Below, one piece after another: positions 37,310-45,195 of a stretch of DNA of 60,137 nt. Under the pieces are notes generated by a model. The model was not told where the DNA came from. It worked only from the letters and a program-made list of their open reading frames with translations, and did not search any database. Location: the NCBI GenBank assembly GCA_014237145.1, contig JAAXOC010000096.1, positions 1 to 60,137 of the forward strand, in the 5' to 3' direction. Made by a program: the position numbers and the translations under genes. How positions within the stretch are numbered: position 1 is the stretch's first letter; each line of letters starts with the position of its first letter. The stretch is from ANME-2 cluster archaeon. Lineage in GTDB: Archaea > Halobacteriota > Methanosarcinia > Methanosarcinales > Methanocomedenaceae.

Positions 37310-37402
37310 TCACCCATGGAAATACTCACCCTGCGCCGCCTTCTGCACAGGCGACCCACACGGTTCAGCCCCAGGCACACCCACAGCATCGGCCCGGCAC
37401 TG
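37310..37402. repeat. repeat copy A of the nifB 3' end
   Basis: About 93 bp match, with few differences, the plus-strand sequence 44267-44358 that encodes the last 30 or so codons of nifB. It is not in any gene here. Orientation is the same as at nifB. Confidence 0.85.
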
Positions 37403-37782
37403 ATGGTATAACATAGACTGAAAAGCTAAACATTTTACGATAAATTATTCCAATAGTTTAATACGTCTTAATACAAGTTTATATTCATTATTTATCAATC
37501 AATTATTTCATATAAGACTAATACAGTATTAGTTCAAATTTATAAAAGAAAATACTATAATCAATTAATAAGAATGTTTGAAATTAAAAAGATGGAACAA
37601 GGCAATAAATAAGATACTCACAGAAGATAGACAAAAACTTATGTTGTATTGTATTTTTAAAAAAATGAGAATGTCTCTGAATATAATGACACCAGTGGGA
37701 TTGTAGAAGGAAATTCTGCTTAACTTTGTGTTGACATAATTGGGTAAAGTTTGAAAGTATTAAAATAGACAGGAGCTTGAAT
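37403..37782. other. AT-rich gap before the ATPase-nuclease module
   Basis: No gene is supported. AT-rich promoter-like sequence (several TTTATAA/TATTTAT stretches) lies in the middle. AGGAG precedes the ATG at 37783. Confidence 0.45.
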
Positions 37783-39171
37783 ATGAAACTATCAATTAAA
37801 AATCTCGGCCCATTAAAACAAGCTGAATTTGAACTTGGCGAACTGACTATTATTTGTGGACAAAATAATACAGGTAAAACATATGCCACTTATGCCGTTT
37901 TCGGTTTTCTTTCTGAATGGAGAAAGGTTTTTTCAATACACGTACCTAAAAATAATATTCAACAGCTTCTTACAGAAGGTGTAACTGAATTAGACATTCA
38001 GGAATTTGTAATTGATGCTCAAAATATTCTAAAGAAGGGGTGTAAATCTTATACGGAACGACTTCCAACTATATTTGCATCTTCTCCGCAAAAATTTATC
38101 GAATGTGATTTTCGGGCGCATCTTAATACCAATGATATTCAGCCAATTTCAAAATTCGAAAGAACAATTAGCGCAACGAAATCTCAGTTGTTTTCTATAT
38201 CCAAGAAACAAAATCAGTCCAAAATCACAATTTCTTTACTAGTAGAAAAAGAGAATGTACGTATTCCAAATGAAATCATCAACCATGTGATAAGTGATGC
38301 ATTGAAAGATATAATTTTTGGTCATCTTTTTCCAAACCCATTTATTGCAAGTGCCGAACGCACAGGGGCTGCAATATTTCGTAAGGAACTTAACTTTGCC
38401 AGAAATCGACTATTGGAACAGGTGGGTAGCATGGAAAAGGATGTAAATCCATTTGAATATATCAATAAAGCATACTCTGATTACGCATTACCAGTAAATA
38501 AAAACGTTGAATTTACACGACATCTTGAAGAGATAGCAAAAGAGGAGAGTTTTATTTTAAAAGACCATCCAGCGTTGCTTGAAGAGTTTTCCGATATCAT
38601 TGGCGGCAAATACGCTGTAACGAAAAACGATGAGCTTTATTACACGCCCAGGTCTAATCAAAGTCTGAAACTAACAATGGATGAAAGCTCCAGTTCAGTG
38701 CGCTCACTTCTAGATATTGGTTTTTATCTACGTCATGTTGCTCAACCTGGCGACATTCTTATGATTGACGAACCAGAGCTAAATCTCCATCCAGAAAATC
38801 AGCGCCGTATAGCAAGGTTGTTTTCTCGTCTGGTCAATATTGGGATCAAAGTATTTCTCACTACCCATAGCGATTATATTATAAAGGAACTGAATACTCT
38901 GATTATGCTCAACCAGGACAAACCATATTTGAAGAAAATATCTAAGGACGAAGGATACAGAGAAGAAGAACTGATCTCCGCGGATAAAATACGGGTTTAC
39001 ATTGCAGAAAAATCTCTATTGATGCTGAATAAAAATAAACGGAAAACTCAAGTTCAAACACTAGTTGCTGCCGACATCGACCCAGAACTTGGCATTGAAG
39101 CACGCAGTTTTGACACTACAATTGAAGATATGAATCGTATTCAGGAAGCAATTATCTGGGGAGATGAATGA
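37783..39171 (+). CDS. AAA-family (AAA_15/AAA_21, RecF/OLD-like) ATPase
   Basis: This 462-residue SMC/ABC-like ATPase has Walker A CGQNNTGKT near residue 30, Walker B ILMIDEPELNLHPENQRR near residue 325 and an H-loop FLTTHSDYIIKEL. A helical insert lies between the two halves. No TOPRIM nuclease follows, unlike OLD or GajA proteins. The start at 37783 is set by AGGAG upstream. It overlaps the following PD-(D/E)XK-like gene by four bases, so the two form a translationally coupled pair of the kind found in antiphage systems. The exact family is unresolved. Confidence 0.8.
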   Translation: MKLSIKNLGPLKQAEFELGELTIICGQNNTGKTYATYAVFGFLSEWRKVFSIHVPKNNIQQLLTEGVTELDIQEFVIDAQNILKKGCKSYTERLPTIFASSPQKFIECDFRAHLNTNDIQPISKFERTISATKSQLFSISKKQNQSKITISLLVEKENVRIPNEIINHVISDALKDIIFGHLFPNPFIASAERTGAAIFRKELNFARNRLLEQVGSMEKDVNPFEYINKAYSDYALPVNKNVEFTRHLEEIAKEESFILKDHPALLEEFSDIIGGKYAVTKNDELYYTPRSNQSLKLTMDESSSSVRSLLDIGFYLRHVAQPGDILMIDEPELNLHPENQRRIARLFSRLVNIGIKVFLTTHSDYIIKELNTLIMLNQDKPYLKKISKDEGYREEELISADKIRVYIAEKSLLMLNKNKRKTQVQTLVAADIDPELGIEARSFDTTIEDMNRIQEAIIWGDE

Positions 39172-39737
39172 TGGTTATGACTGATTTAGATATTTTGAAC
39201 GATATGATAATGGATTCTGCAAAAGTAGATATTGAACCTAAAAGCGGTTCAGACAAGGCGTCTGTTACTTTAAAAGAACCACAATCCCCTGCTTCCAAAG
39301 TTGTAATTTTTGGCTTGCCCCATAATGCCATTGTGATAAGGGTGGATGCATTCAAATCACCAGATACGATTCTAACTGAAACAAGAGGCCAGCGTAAACG
39401 TGCTGATTATATCATCGTAGCTAATAAGAATGGAAAAAAGAATATATTACACATTGAGATAAAGACTACTAAAGATAGTGAGAAAAATATCATTAAACAA
39501 TTGAAAGGTTCAGTCTGTTTCGTTGGTTATTGCAAAGAAATTGCAAAACAATTCTGGTATGAAAACGATTTTTTATCCGAATTCAATCATCGATATGTGA
39601 GTATTACCCGCACAGGCAGCATTCCAAAAAGGAAGACTCGAACAGAGAAGAAATGGGAAGATAATGATACTCCCGAACATATGATGAAGTTAAGTTATCC
39701 ACATAAACCACAATTCAACCGATTGGTAGGAGCATGA
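39168..39737 (+). CDS. predicted PD-(D/E)XK-like nuclease partner of the ATPase
   Basis: The 189-residue protein starts inside the ATPase stop codon (ATGA). A candidate restriction-endonuclease-fold core is KRADYIIVA followed by an HIEIKTTK strand, giving the D...E-x-K arrangement. The C-terminus is basic. No similarity to HNH, TOPRIM or HEPN partners is seen. The pairing suggests the ATPase controls this nuclease. The assignment is from the motif only. Confidence 0.6.
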   Translation: MMVMTDLDILNDMIMDSAKVDIEPKSGSDKASVTLKEPQSPASKVVIFGLPHNAIVIRVDAFKSPDTILTETRGQRKRADYIIVANKNGKKNILHIEIKTTKDSEKNIIKQLKGSVCFVGYCKEIAKQFWYENDFLSEFNHRYVSITRTGSIPKRKTRTEKKWEDNDTPEHMMKLSYPHKPQFNRLVGA

Positions 39738-39871
39738 ATTCCTACAAGCCAAGTGTGAAAACATCCCCATCTACCGAACAGACTGGACAAGATTGTGTTC
39801 CTATGTATGCTTCCAATACTAATAAACAAACATTTGACAGTGGCCAATGGCCTGGTAGACAGAAAGACTCA

Positions 39872-39946
39872 TCACCCATGGTAATACTCACCCTGCGCCC
39901 GCTTCTGCACAGGCGACCCACAACATAGGCCCGGTATTGCTGGCAC
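39872..39946. repeat. repeat copy B of the nifB 3' end (shortened)
   Basis: It matches the same nifB-end sequence as copy A, with an internal deletion of about 26 bp after CGACCCACA. Upstream, copies A and B also share a GGTAG...AAAGAC-CATCACCC stretch not present at nifB itself, so they are closer to each other than to the parent. Confidence 0.8.
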
Positions 39947-39950
39947 AACA

Positions 39951-41375
39951 TTACACATCCACACCCATATAATCGTCAAGAGTAAGCAGTAAAACCCCAT
40001 CCTTTTTTGCTGTCTTTTTCAGATTTTCAGTAAATCCGGATTTACTTATAAGGCAGAAATACTCCTTTCGACCTGGTAGCCACTTTACATAACCGGCTTT
40101 TTCCTTGAGTTTATGGTAAACATCAATGCTGGCCTTCTTGTCCTGCCATTTACATTCACAACACAGGATCTGCAATGTATCGTTGTTCACTGCCACTATG
40201 TCAATCTCATAGTCATTCTGCCCCTTAGCTGCCAGCGGGATTTTTCCCCATTGCCTGCCAATCTTATGAAAACTAAATGGCATTTCACCAGTTGAATTAA
40301 GATGTGTCAACATCTCTATGCTTATTTGCTCAAATGTTTCGCCAAGAAAGGTGTTGTAATTTTTCCCAACATCATCAATTGCCTGCATATAATCTCCCTG
40401 CTCCAATGAGTCCTTATGCAGCAGCACATACCTGAACCAGAAGCGCAGGAAATTGTCCTGGATACGATAGATGGTCTTTTTTGTTGTGGTTTTCTCTGTA
40501 ACAGGATGCTCTTTTCTTACAAAACCCAGGCGTATAAGGGTTTCCAGATAATATGGCAGGTCCTTTGCCTCCATGAACGACCTGGCAGCAATATCCCCGG
40601 GCCTGGTTGCGCCCTTTGATATGGCAAAGAGGATGTTCATAAAAGTGGCAGGCTCCCGCAGTTCTTCGCGCAGCAGGAATTCGCCCTCTGCATAGAGTAC
40701 GGTGTCCTTTGCGAACAGGTTGTGCTTGAGATTGTCTAGGAATGTGTTATTCGGATCAAAGAACTGCAGGTAAAACGGAACGCCTCCGGTGGCACCGAAT
40801 ATTTTCACCAGTTCATCCTGGGATAATCCAGGGAAGAATTCGTGGATATGCCGAAACAGGATTGGCTGTACTTTTATCTGGCCTGTCCTTCTGCCATACA
40901 GCGGACTTGAATATGCGAGTGTGCTTTTCTCAATCATGGACACTGACGAACCGCACAGTATGAGGTGGAATGGTCCGTCTTTTAGGATTTCATCGACTAT
41001 CAACTGGAAAACTGAGGGGATTGAATCATCCTGCTGGACCAGGTAGGAAAATTCATCGATAATTATTACAAGTTTTTCTTTGCGGGTCCATTTTGTCTTT
41101 ATGTAATTGAACACTTCGTCAAATGTTTCCAGGCTGGGTTCGAAGTCCTCGAAAAAGTCTGCGGCTTTTTTCCTGAACCTGTAGAGGTTTGACCTGGTGC
41201 CCCTTCTGTCTGCCAGAAAGTAGATGTGGGGCTTATCTTGCTGAAAATTGTGTATAAGTTCGGTCTTACCGACCCGGCGGCGGCCGTAGATGACTGTGAA
41301 TGAGAAGGCTTTGTTTTGGTAATCACGGTTTAAGGATGAGAGTTCTTCTGTGCGGTTGATAAATTTACGGAGCAT
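39951..41375 (-). CDS. archaeal ATPase with C-terminal DUF234 domain
   Basis: This 474-residue archaeal-type P-loop ATPase has Walker A GRRRVGKTE near residue 31, Walker B IIIDEFSYLV and sensor LCGSSVSMIE. A winged-helix region follows, then a DUF234 domain with a nuclease-like motif (YEIDIVAV ... CCECKWQ). Family members are abundant in archaeal genomes, with unknown function. Its stop lies five bases from repeat copy B. Confidence 0.85.
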   Translation of the reverse strand: MLRKFINRTEELSSLNRDYQNKAFSFTVIYGRRRVGKTELIHNFQQDKPHIYFLADRRGTRSNLYRFRKKAADFFEDFEPSLETFDEVFNYIKTKWTRKEKLVIIIDEFSYLVQQDDSIPSVFQLIVDEILKDGPFHLILCGSSVSMIEKSTLAYSSPLYGRRTGQIKVQPILFRHIHEFFPGLSQDELVKIFGATGGVPFYLQFFDPNNTFLDNLKHNLFAKDTVLYAEGEFLLREELREPATFMNILFAISKGATRPGDIAARSFMEAKDLPYYLETLIRLGFVRKEHPVTEKTTTKKTIYRIQDNFLRFWFRYVLLHKDSLEQGDYMQAIDDVGKNYNTFLGETFEQISIEMLTHLNSTGEMPFSFHKIGRQWGKIPLAAKGQNDYEIDIVAVNNDTLQILCCECKWQDKKASIDVYHKLKEKAGYVKWLPGRKEYFCLISKSGFTENLKKTAKKDGVLLLTLDDYMGVDV

Positions 41376-41459
41376 GTTTATTATGATTTAGTTTCGTATT
41401 ATTATATAGTTATCGGATGTTAATTCTTATGATGGTAATCCGAATGTTGTTGGTAGGGA

Positions 41460-41492
41460 GGTTTCGGTATATTCAGATGACATTTTTATCAG
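41460..41492 (-). repeat. copy of the methyltransferase start region
   Basis: The 33 bases match 43945-43976 except for a substitution and one inserted base. They contain the start codon and first codons (MSSEYTE) of the broken methyltransferase gene, in the same orientation. It is a remnant of a second copy or a duplication made when the intervening module arrived. Confidence 0.75.
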
Positions 41493-41521
41493 TTCTTGGT
41501 TGGGATAAATGAGGTAAAGAT

Positions 41522-42376
41522 TCAGATAAAATCAAATAATTCTTTTTGGTCAAGTTCATGGATAAAACGATTGCAATCATCACTGAATTTTTTACGGCTT
41601 TTCCAATGGTCAGTAATGGAAATACTCCACACATCTTCACTATTTTTCAGATAATTACTTAATTGTTTTCTTTTACATTGACGAAGGATTGCTCTTACTT
41701 TTTCAACCAGTGTATTTTGTACATTCTTATCCAGATTATCCCAAATATCATCCATAACTTCTTCCGTCAAATTCCTAACCTTAAATTTATTTCTTCCAGT
41801 TATTGAACGTGACATCAGTGTAGTGAAAATAAACGGAGCAATTCTTTTAACTGGACTGCTATCTGTGAATTTTAGTATCAAAGGAGCTTTAGATTTAATT
41901 TCAACCGATTCTGAAAATAAATCATTTAATTTAGGGTCTTTGAACGACCGCCCGTGGATTTGTTCAACAGTTTTATCCAAAATTACTTGTGGGTAATCTA
42001 TCCCCTTCCTAGTCAATTTCTCTTTTAAATGTATTAGATTATCTCGTCCAAATATACCAACATCCAATTCTAAATTTTCTGAAGGAATATCTATACCTTT
42101 CTCAATTAAGTGACGCACTTGGATTGAGTCATACCTGCTTAAATTACTCCCAATTTTAAACTTTCCACCTTTGCATTCTGCGAATAATCCCATATTCTCA
42201 GACATGAAAAGAATATCTGGATTAATAGAGTCAGGAACACCAATTATTGGTTCGATTCTTGAAAGTTTATACCCTGCTTTAAAAAGATGGTTTGGATATG
42301 ATTCGAAATTGTAAGCAAGTCCTAATACTGCATTTATAATATCAAGATGATCAAAAGACTGATCCGTGTTCGTCAA
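41522..42376 (-). CDS. unknown protein with PD-(D/E)XK nuclease-like motif
   Basis: This 284-residue protein is not recognised. Near residues 52-72, NPDILFM and LFAECKGGKF give the D...E-x-K pattern of the restriction endonuclease fold. The rest is mixed alpha/beta with a charged helical C-terminus. It overlaps the upstream gene by 26 bp, and both are far more AT-rich than the flanking methyltransferase fragment, indicating a separate, transferred two-gene unit. Nuclease activity is inference. Confidence 0.6.
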   Translation of the reverse strand: MTNTDQSFDHLDIINAVLGLAYNFESYPNHLFKAGYKLSRIEPIIGVPDSINPDILFMSENMGLFAECKGGKFKIGSNLSRYDSIQVRHLIEKGIDIPSENLELDVGIFGRDNLIHLKEKLTRKGIDYPQVILDKTVEQIHGRSFKDPKLNDLFSESVEIKSKAPLILKFTDSSPVKRIAPFIFTTLMSRSITGRNKFKVRNLTEEVMDDIWDNLDKNVQNTLVEKVRAILRQCKRKQLSNYLKNSEDVWSISITDHWKSRKKFSDDCNRFIHELDQKELFDFI

Positions 42377-43433
42377 AAATCATCACTCCTGGATCTAAAT
42401 AATGTTGAATATTTGTATATAATCTAAAGACCATATTTCCACAAGCATTTTCTGGCAAATATAACCGACCATATTTTTGCATCAAATCCATGCTAAATTT
42501 ATCACCTGTATGAACGTCCACTCCAGCAATTCTTAAGAAATCATCAGTCTGATCATGGATAACACCCCATAATTTGAAGGGGTGCGTCGAATTGATAATT
42601 TTTTCGGAGAGATGGTGGATATCATAATTTTTAGTGAATTTTATTTCAAATGGGCTTCCACTCACAACTTGACCACATGCTGATTTTGTTAAAGACATCC
42701 TGTTATTTTCAATCTCTTTCATTTTGGTACTATAATCATCTATGATTTTGTCAACAAAACGAATATGTTCTTCGATATCGGTTCCTTTATTCACCGTGAT
42801 TTTACCATCGAAAAAAACCTCATCTAAAAATTTTACTTTGTGATTATCTATATTAAGCACTCTAGTAGAAGTTTTTGTTAAAGGATAATTGTTCTCTTGT
42901 AATAACTTAAAAAGATTTTTTGATGGTTTTGTTCCTCTTGACCACAATCTCATGGTCAGTTGGGAAATATCATCTTCCCCTAATTCATCTTCGTTGAATA
43001 TTTCTTGTTTGAATTTTATTGAGAAACCAACATTGACTAACGTACTTTCAATGTTATCTAGCATTTGATGAGGCATCCATAAACTATCAAGTAAAAGCAG
43101 GTTTGTGAATTTATCCATGAATTTATCAATCGTTTCACTGTTCTCCATATTGTACAATTTCCAGAATCTATCAAAAAACGTGTCTATATATAAGACAAAT
43201 CTTTGGCTGTTGTTGCGCACAATTAGGCCAAATAAGAATTTATCGTCAGTTGGTTTTATCTCTATATGATATCCATCGAATGTTAGGGGTATTTTGTCAA
43301 TGTTGCAGTTTGATTCAATAATATTAGTTTTTACATTATACTCTGAACATTCTTCATGTTCTTCCAATGATCGGAGATTTGCGTCAATGGTCCTTTCCAT
43401 TTGCTTATGAAGTTCACCCCTGGATTTTATCAT
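42351..43433 (-). CDS. unknown partner protein of the AT-rich two-gene module
   Basis: The product is 360 residues from ATG 43433; AGGTGG sits eight bases upstream, which argues against the GTG 12 bases earlier. No known domain was recognised. It begins with charged helices (RGELHKQMERTIDANLRSLE) and continues as mixed alpha/beta sequence without membrane segments or metal clusters. Because it overlaps the predicted nuclease gene it is probably its sensor, regulator or targeting partner, which is inference from gene order. Confidence 0.6.
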   Translation of the reverse strand: MIKSRGELHKQMERTIDANLRSLEEHEECSEYNVKTNIIESNCNIDKIPLTFDGYHIEIKPTDDKFLFGLIVRNNSQRFVLYIDTFFDRFWKLYNMENSETIDKFMDKFTNLLLLDSLWMPHQMLDNIESTLVNVGFSIKFKQEIFNEDELGEDDISQLTMRLWSRGTKPSKNLFKLLQENNYPLTKTSTRVLNIDNHKVKFLDEVFFDGKITVNKGTDIEEHIRFVDKIIDDYSTKMKEIENNRMSLTKSACGQVVSGSPFEIKFTKNYDIHHLSEKIINSTHPFKLWGVIHDQTDDFLRIAGVDVHTGDKFSMDLMQKYGRLYLPENACGNMVFRLYTNIQHYLDPGVMIFDEHGSVF

Positions 43434-43526
43434 CTTCTTGACCACCTATTAAACTAAAATAACATTTGAAAGATGAATATGCTTTATGTTTAAGATTTTA
43501 TGTGTCATGAGCTCTCTCTTCTTTCA

Positions 43527-43967
43527 TCATGCATATTGTACATAACATATATGTTTCACTTCTCGTTCATAATTCTTATCCCAAATCTTCACATTATTAG
43601 GGAAATTAAAATTCTCCCCCGTATTGAACGGCGGGTCGATATAAATCAGATCAATCTGCCCCCCATACCCCTGCGCAAGCAGCGCCTGCATCACCAGCAG
43701 ATTATCGCCCCATATCAGCCGGTTTGGTTGGCTGGAAATCTCATCCTCACCAAAATCAAAGAAACTTATCAGGTTGCCGGTCGCCTTCTTCGGATACACT
43801 TCCTCTGCAGTCTGGAACTCAAGGTCTTTGGGCAAGGGTTCACGGCGCGGCTTAGATGCCCAGATAAGGCGGGCAGTATCTTTCTGGCACTTTTTCTCAC
43901 TGCGGAATTGTAGCCGTTCTTCCTGGACTGTGAATTCCGGGTCAGGTTCGGTATATTCGGATGACAT
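43527..43967 (-). pseudogene. DNA methyltransferase, N-terminal fragment
   Basis: The 146 codons match the beginning of site-specific DNA methyltransferases of the type III/N6-adenine kind: NRLIWGDNLLVMQALL and the catalytic motif IDLIYIDPPFNTGENF. The target-recognition and SAM-binding remainder is gone. Similarity stops after NYERE near 43550, where the AT-rich module begins. A matching restriction subunit is not found. Confidence 0.8.
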
Positions 43968-43976
43968 TTTTATCAG
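43945..43976 (-). repeat. methyltransferase start region, partner of the copy at 41460
   Basis: These 32 bases contain the methyltransferase start codon and its upstream GATAAAA; together with 41460-41492 they bracket the AT-rich two-gene module. Confidence 0.75.
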
Positions 43977-44042
43977 ACCTTATTTGAAAGTAATAAAAAT
44001 ATGCGGATAATAAATTTTCTATATTGTTTATTACCAAGAAAC

Positions 44043-44064
44043 TTAAACCATAATTATGGTTTAA
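44043..44064. promoter_or_regulatory. 22-bp perfect palindrome
   Basis: TTAAACCATAA is followed directly by its reverse complement with no spacer. It lies between nifB and the methyltransferase start, about 75 bp upstream of the latter. Perfect palindromes like this are often operators for dimeric repressors. Confidence 0.45.
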
Positions 44065-44193
44065 TCATTAAATAAACTTACTGAGTTTCCGCAGTAAACA
44101 ACCAGACGATTTAACCGAATCTTTGCGGTGAATTATTGTTAAAGACTATCCTCATGCTGTTGTGTTTCAAACTTTACATTTCAATTTTTAAAA

Positions 44194-44219
44194 CCGCAAA
44201 GTTCGCAAAGAGCGCAAAG
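44194..44219. repeat. CGCAAAG direct-repeat block
   Basis: Three CGCAAAG units occur in tandem at about 9-bp spacing, and a complementary CTTTGCGGT lies at 44121-44129. It resembles a dispersed repeat type and is similar in style to the CACAGAG repeat near 32500. Confidence 0.55.
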
Positions 44220-44266
44220 AAAAATTTAACCTAATAAGTGAAAAAATGTGAAACTGCCCTGACATC

Positions 44267-44358
44267 TCACCCATGGAAATACTCACCCTGCGCCCGCTTC
44301 TGCACAGGCGACCCACAAGGCTCAGCCCCAGGCACACCTACAGCATCAGCCCGGCACT
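44267..44358. repeat. parent copy (C) of the nifB-end repeat
   Basis: This coding segment gives the last residues of NifB. It is repeated as non-coding copies at 37310-37402 and 39872-39946 in the same orientation. The pattern is that expected of an integration target restored or duplicated by successive insertions. Confidence 0.8.
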
Positions 44359-45157
44359 GCTGGCACAGCCTGAACTGCGGCAGGTACTTCCCGGCCACAT
44401 CGCGTACCTGCTTCAGGTCATCACAGGTCGGAGGCTCAGAGTTCTCGAAATCATATAAAGGTATCAGCGGGATAATGTTCATAATATAAGCCCCGTACTC
44501 AGCAGCCTTTTTAGCAATATCTTCGATCTCATCCATATTAATATCAGGCAGCAGCACCGTATTGATCTTGACCACAAACCCTGCCTCGACAGCAGCCTTG
44601 ACACCTTCCCACTGTTTCTCAAGCAAAAGTTCGGCAGCTTCCAGGCCCTTGTAGGTCTTATCGTGGTACCTCACCCATTTGTATATCTTAGCAGCAGTCT
44701 CGGGATTGACAGCGTTCACAGTCACTGTCACACTATTAAGACCCACAGCCTTCAACTCATCGATCTTCTCGCTGAGCAGCAGCCCGTTGGATGCAATACA
44801 CTTGATAAGGTCAGGATGTTTCTCATTCACCATGCGCAGGGTCTCAAAGGTAGCATCATTGGCCAGGGACTCGGCAGGGCCTGCAATACCAACCACCTTC
44901 AGGTTATCCATCTCCTTTACATACTTATCCACCTGCTCCAGCGCCTCCTTGGGCGTCATGATACTACTGCTTACTCCAGGCCTGTGCTCGCATTTATCAA
45001 TGGAGCGGACACAGTATCCGCACTGGATATTGCATTTGGGTGCCACAGGCAGGTGGATGCGTGCGGTCTTGAAGTGCATCTTCTCATTGTAACAGGGATG
45101 TACGCTTGTTAAGTGTGAATATTTGGAGCCTATATTGCCCCAGCGTTCTTCTTTCAT
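44267..45157 (-). CDS. nifB: NifB-type radical SAM protein
   Basis: NifB builds the carbide-containing iron-sulfur precursor of nitrogenase cofactors. The 296-residue product has the radical SAM motif CNIQCGYC near residue 42 and the NifB-typical RSIDKCEHRPGVSS, GIAGPAESLAND and ASNGLL segments. The C-terminal cysteines (RLCQQCRADAVG) are also family-specific. It lacks the NifX-like extension, as in archaeal NifB. Other nif genes are not in the window. The final 30 codons are duplicated twice further left. Confidence 0.9.
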   Translation of the reverse strand: MKEERWGNIGSKYSHLTSVHPCYNEKMHFKTARIHLPVAPKCNIQCGYCVRSIDKCEHRPGVSSSIMTPKEALEQVDKYVKEMDNLKVVGIAGPAESLANDATFETLRMVNEKHPDLIKCIASNGLLLSEKIDELKAVGLNSVTVTVNAVNPETAAKIYKWVRYHDKTYKGLEAAELLLEKQWEGVKAAVEAGFVVKINTVLLPDINMDEIEDIAKKAAEYGAYIMNIIPLIPLYDFENSEPPTCDDLKQVRDVAGKYLPQFRLCQQCRADAVGVPGAEPCGSPVQKRAQGEYFHG

Positions 45158-45195
45158 ATTTTCAGCCTCGTCGGTTTTTATTGAAATGATTTACC

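Noticed and set aside
39734-39928. Small plus-strand frame after the nuclease gene
   Set aside because: Its second half is the non-coding nifB-end repeat read in another frame, so the apparent gene is probably chance.
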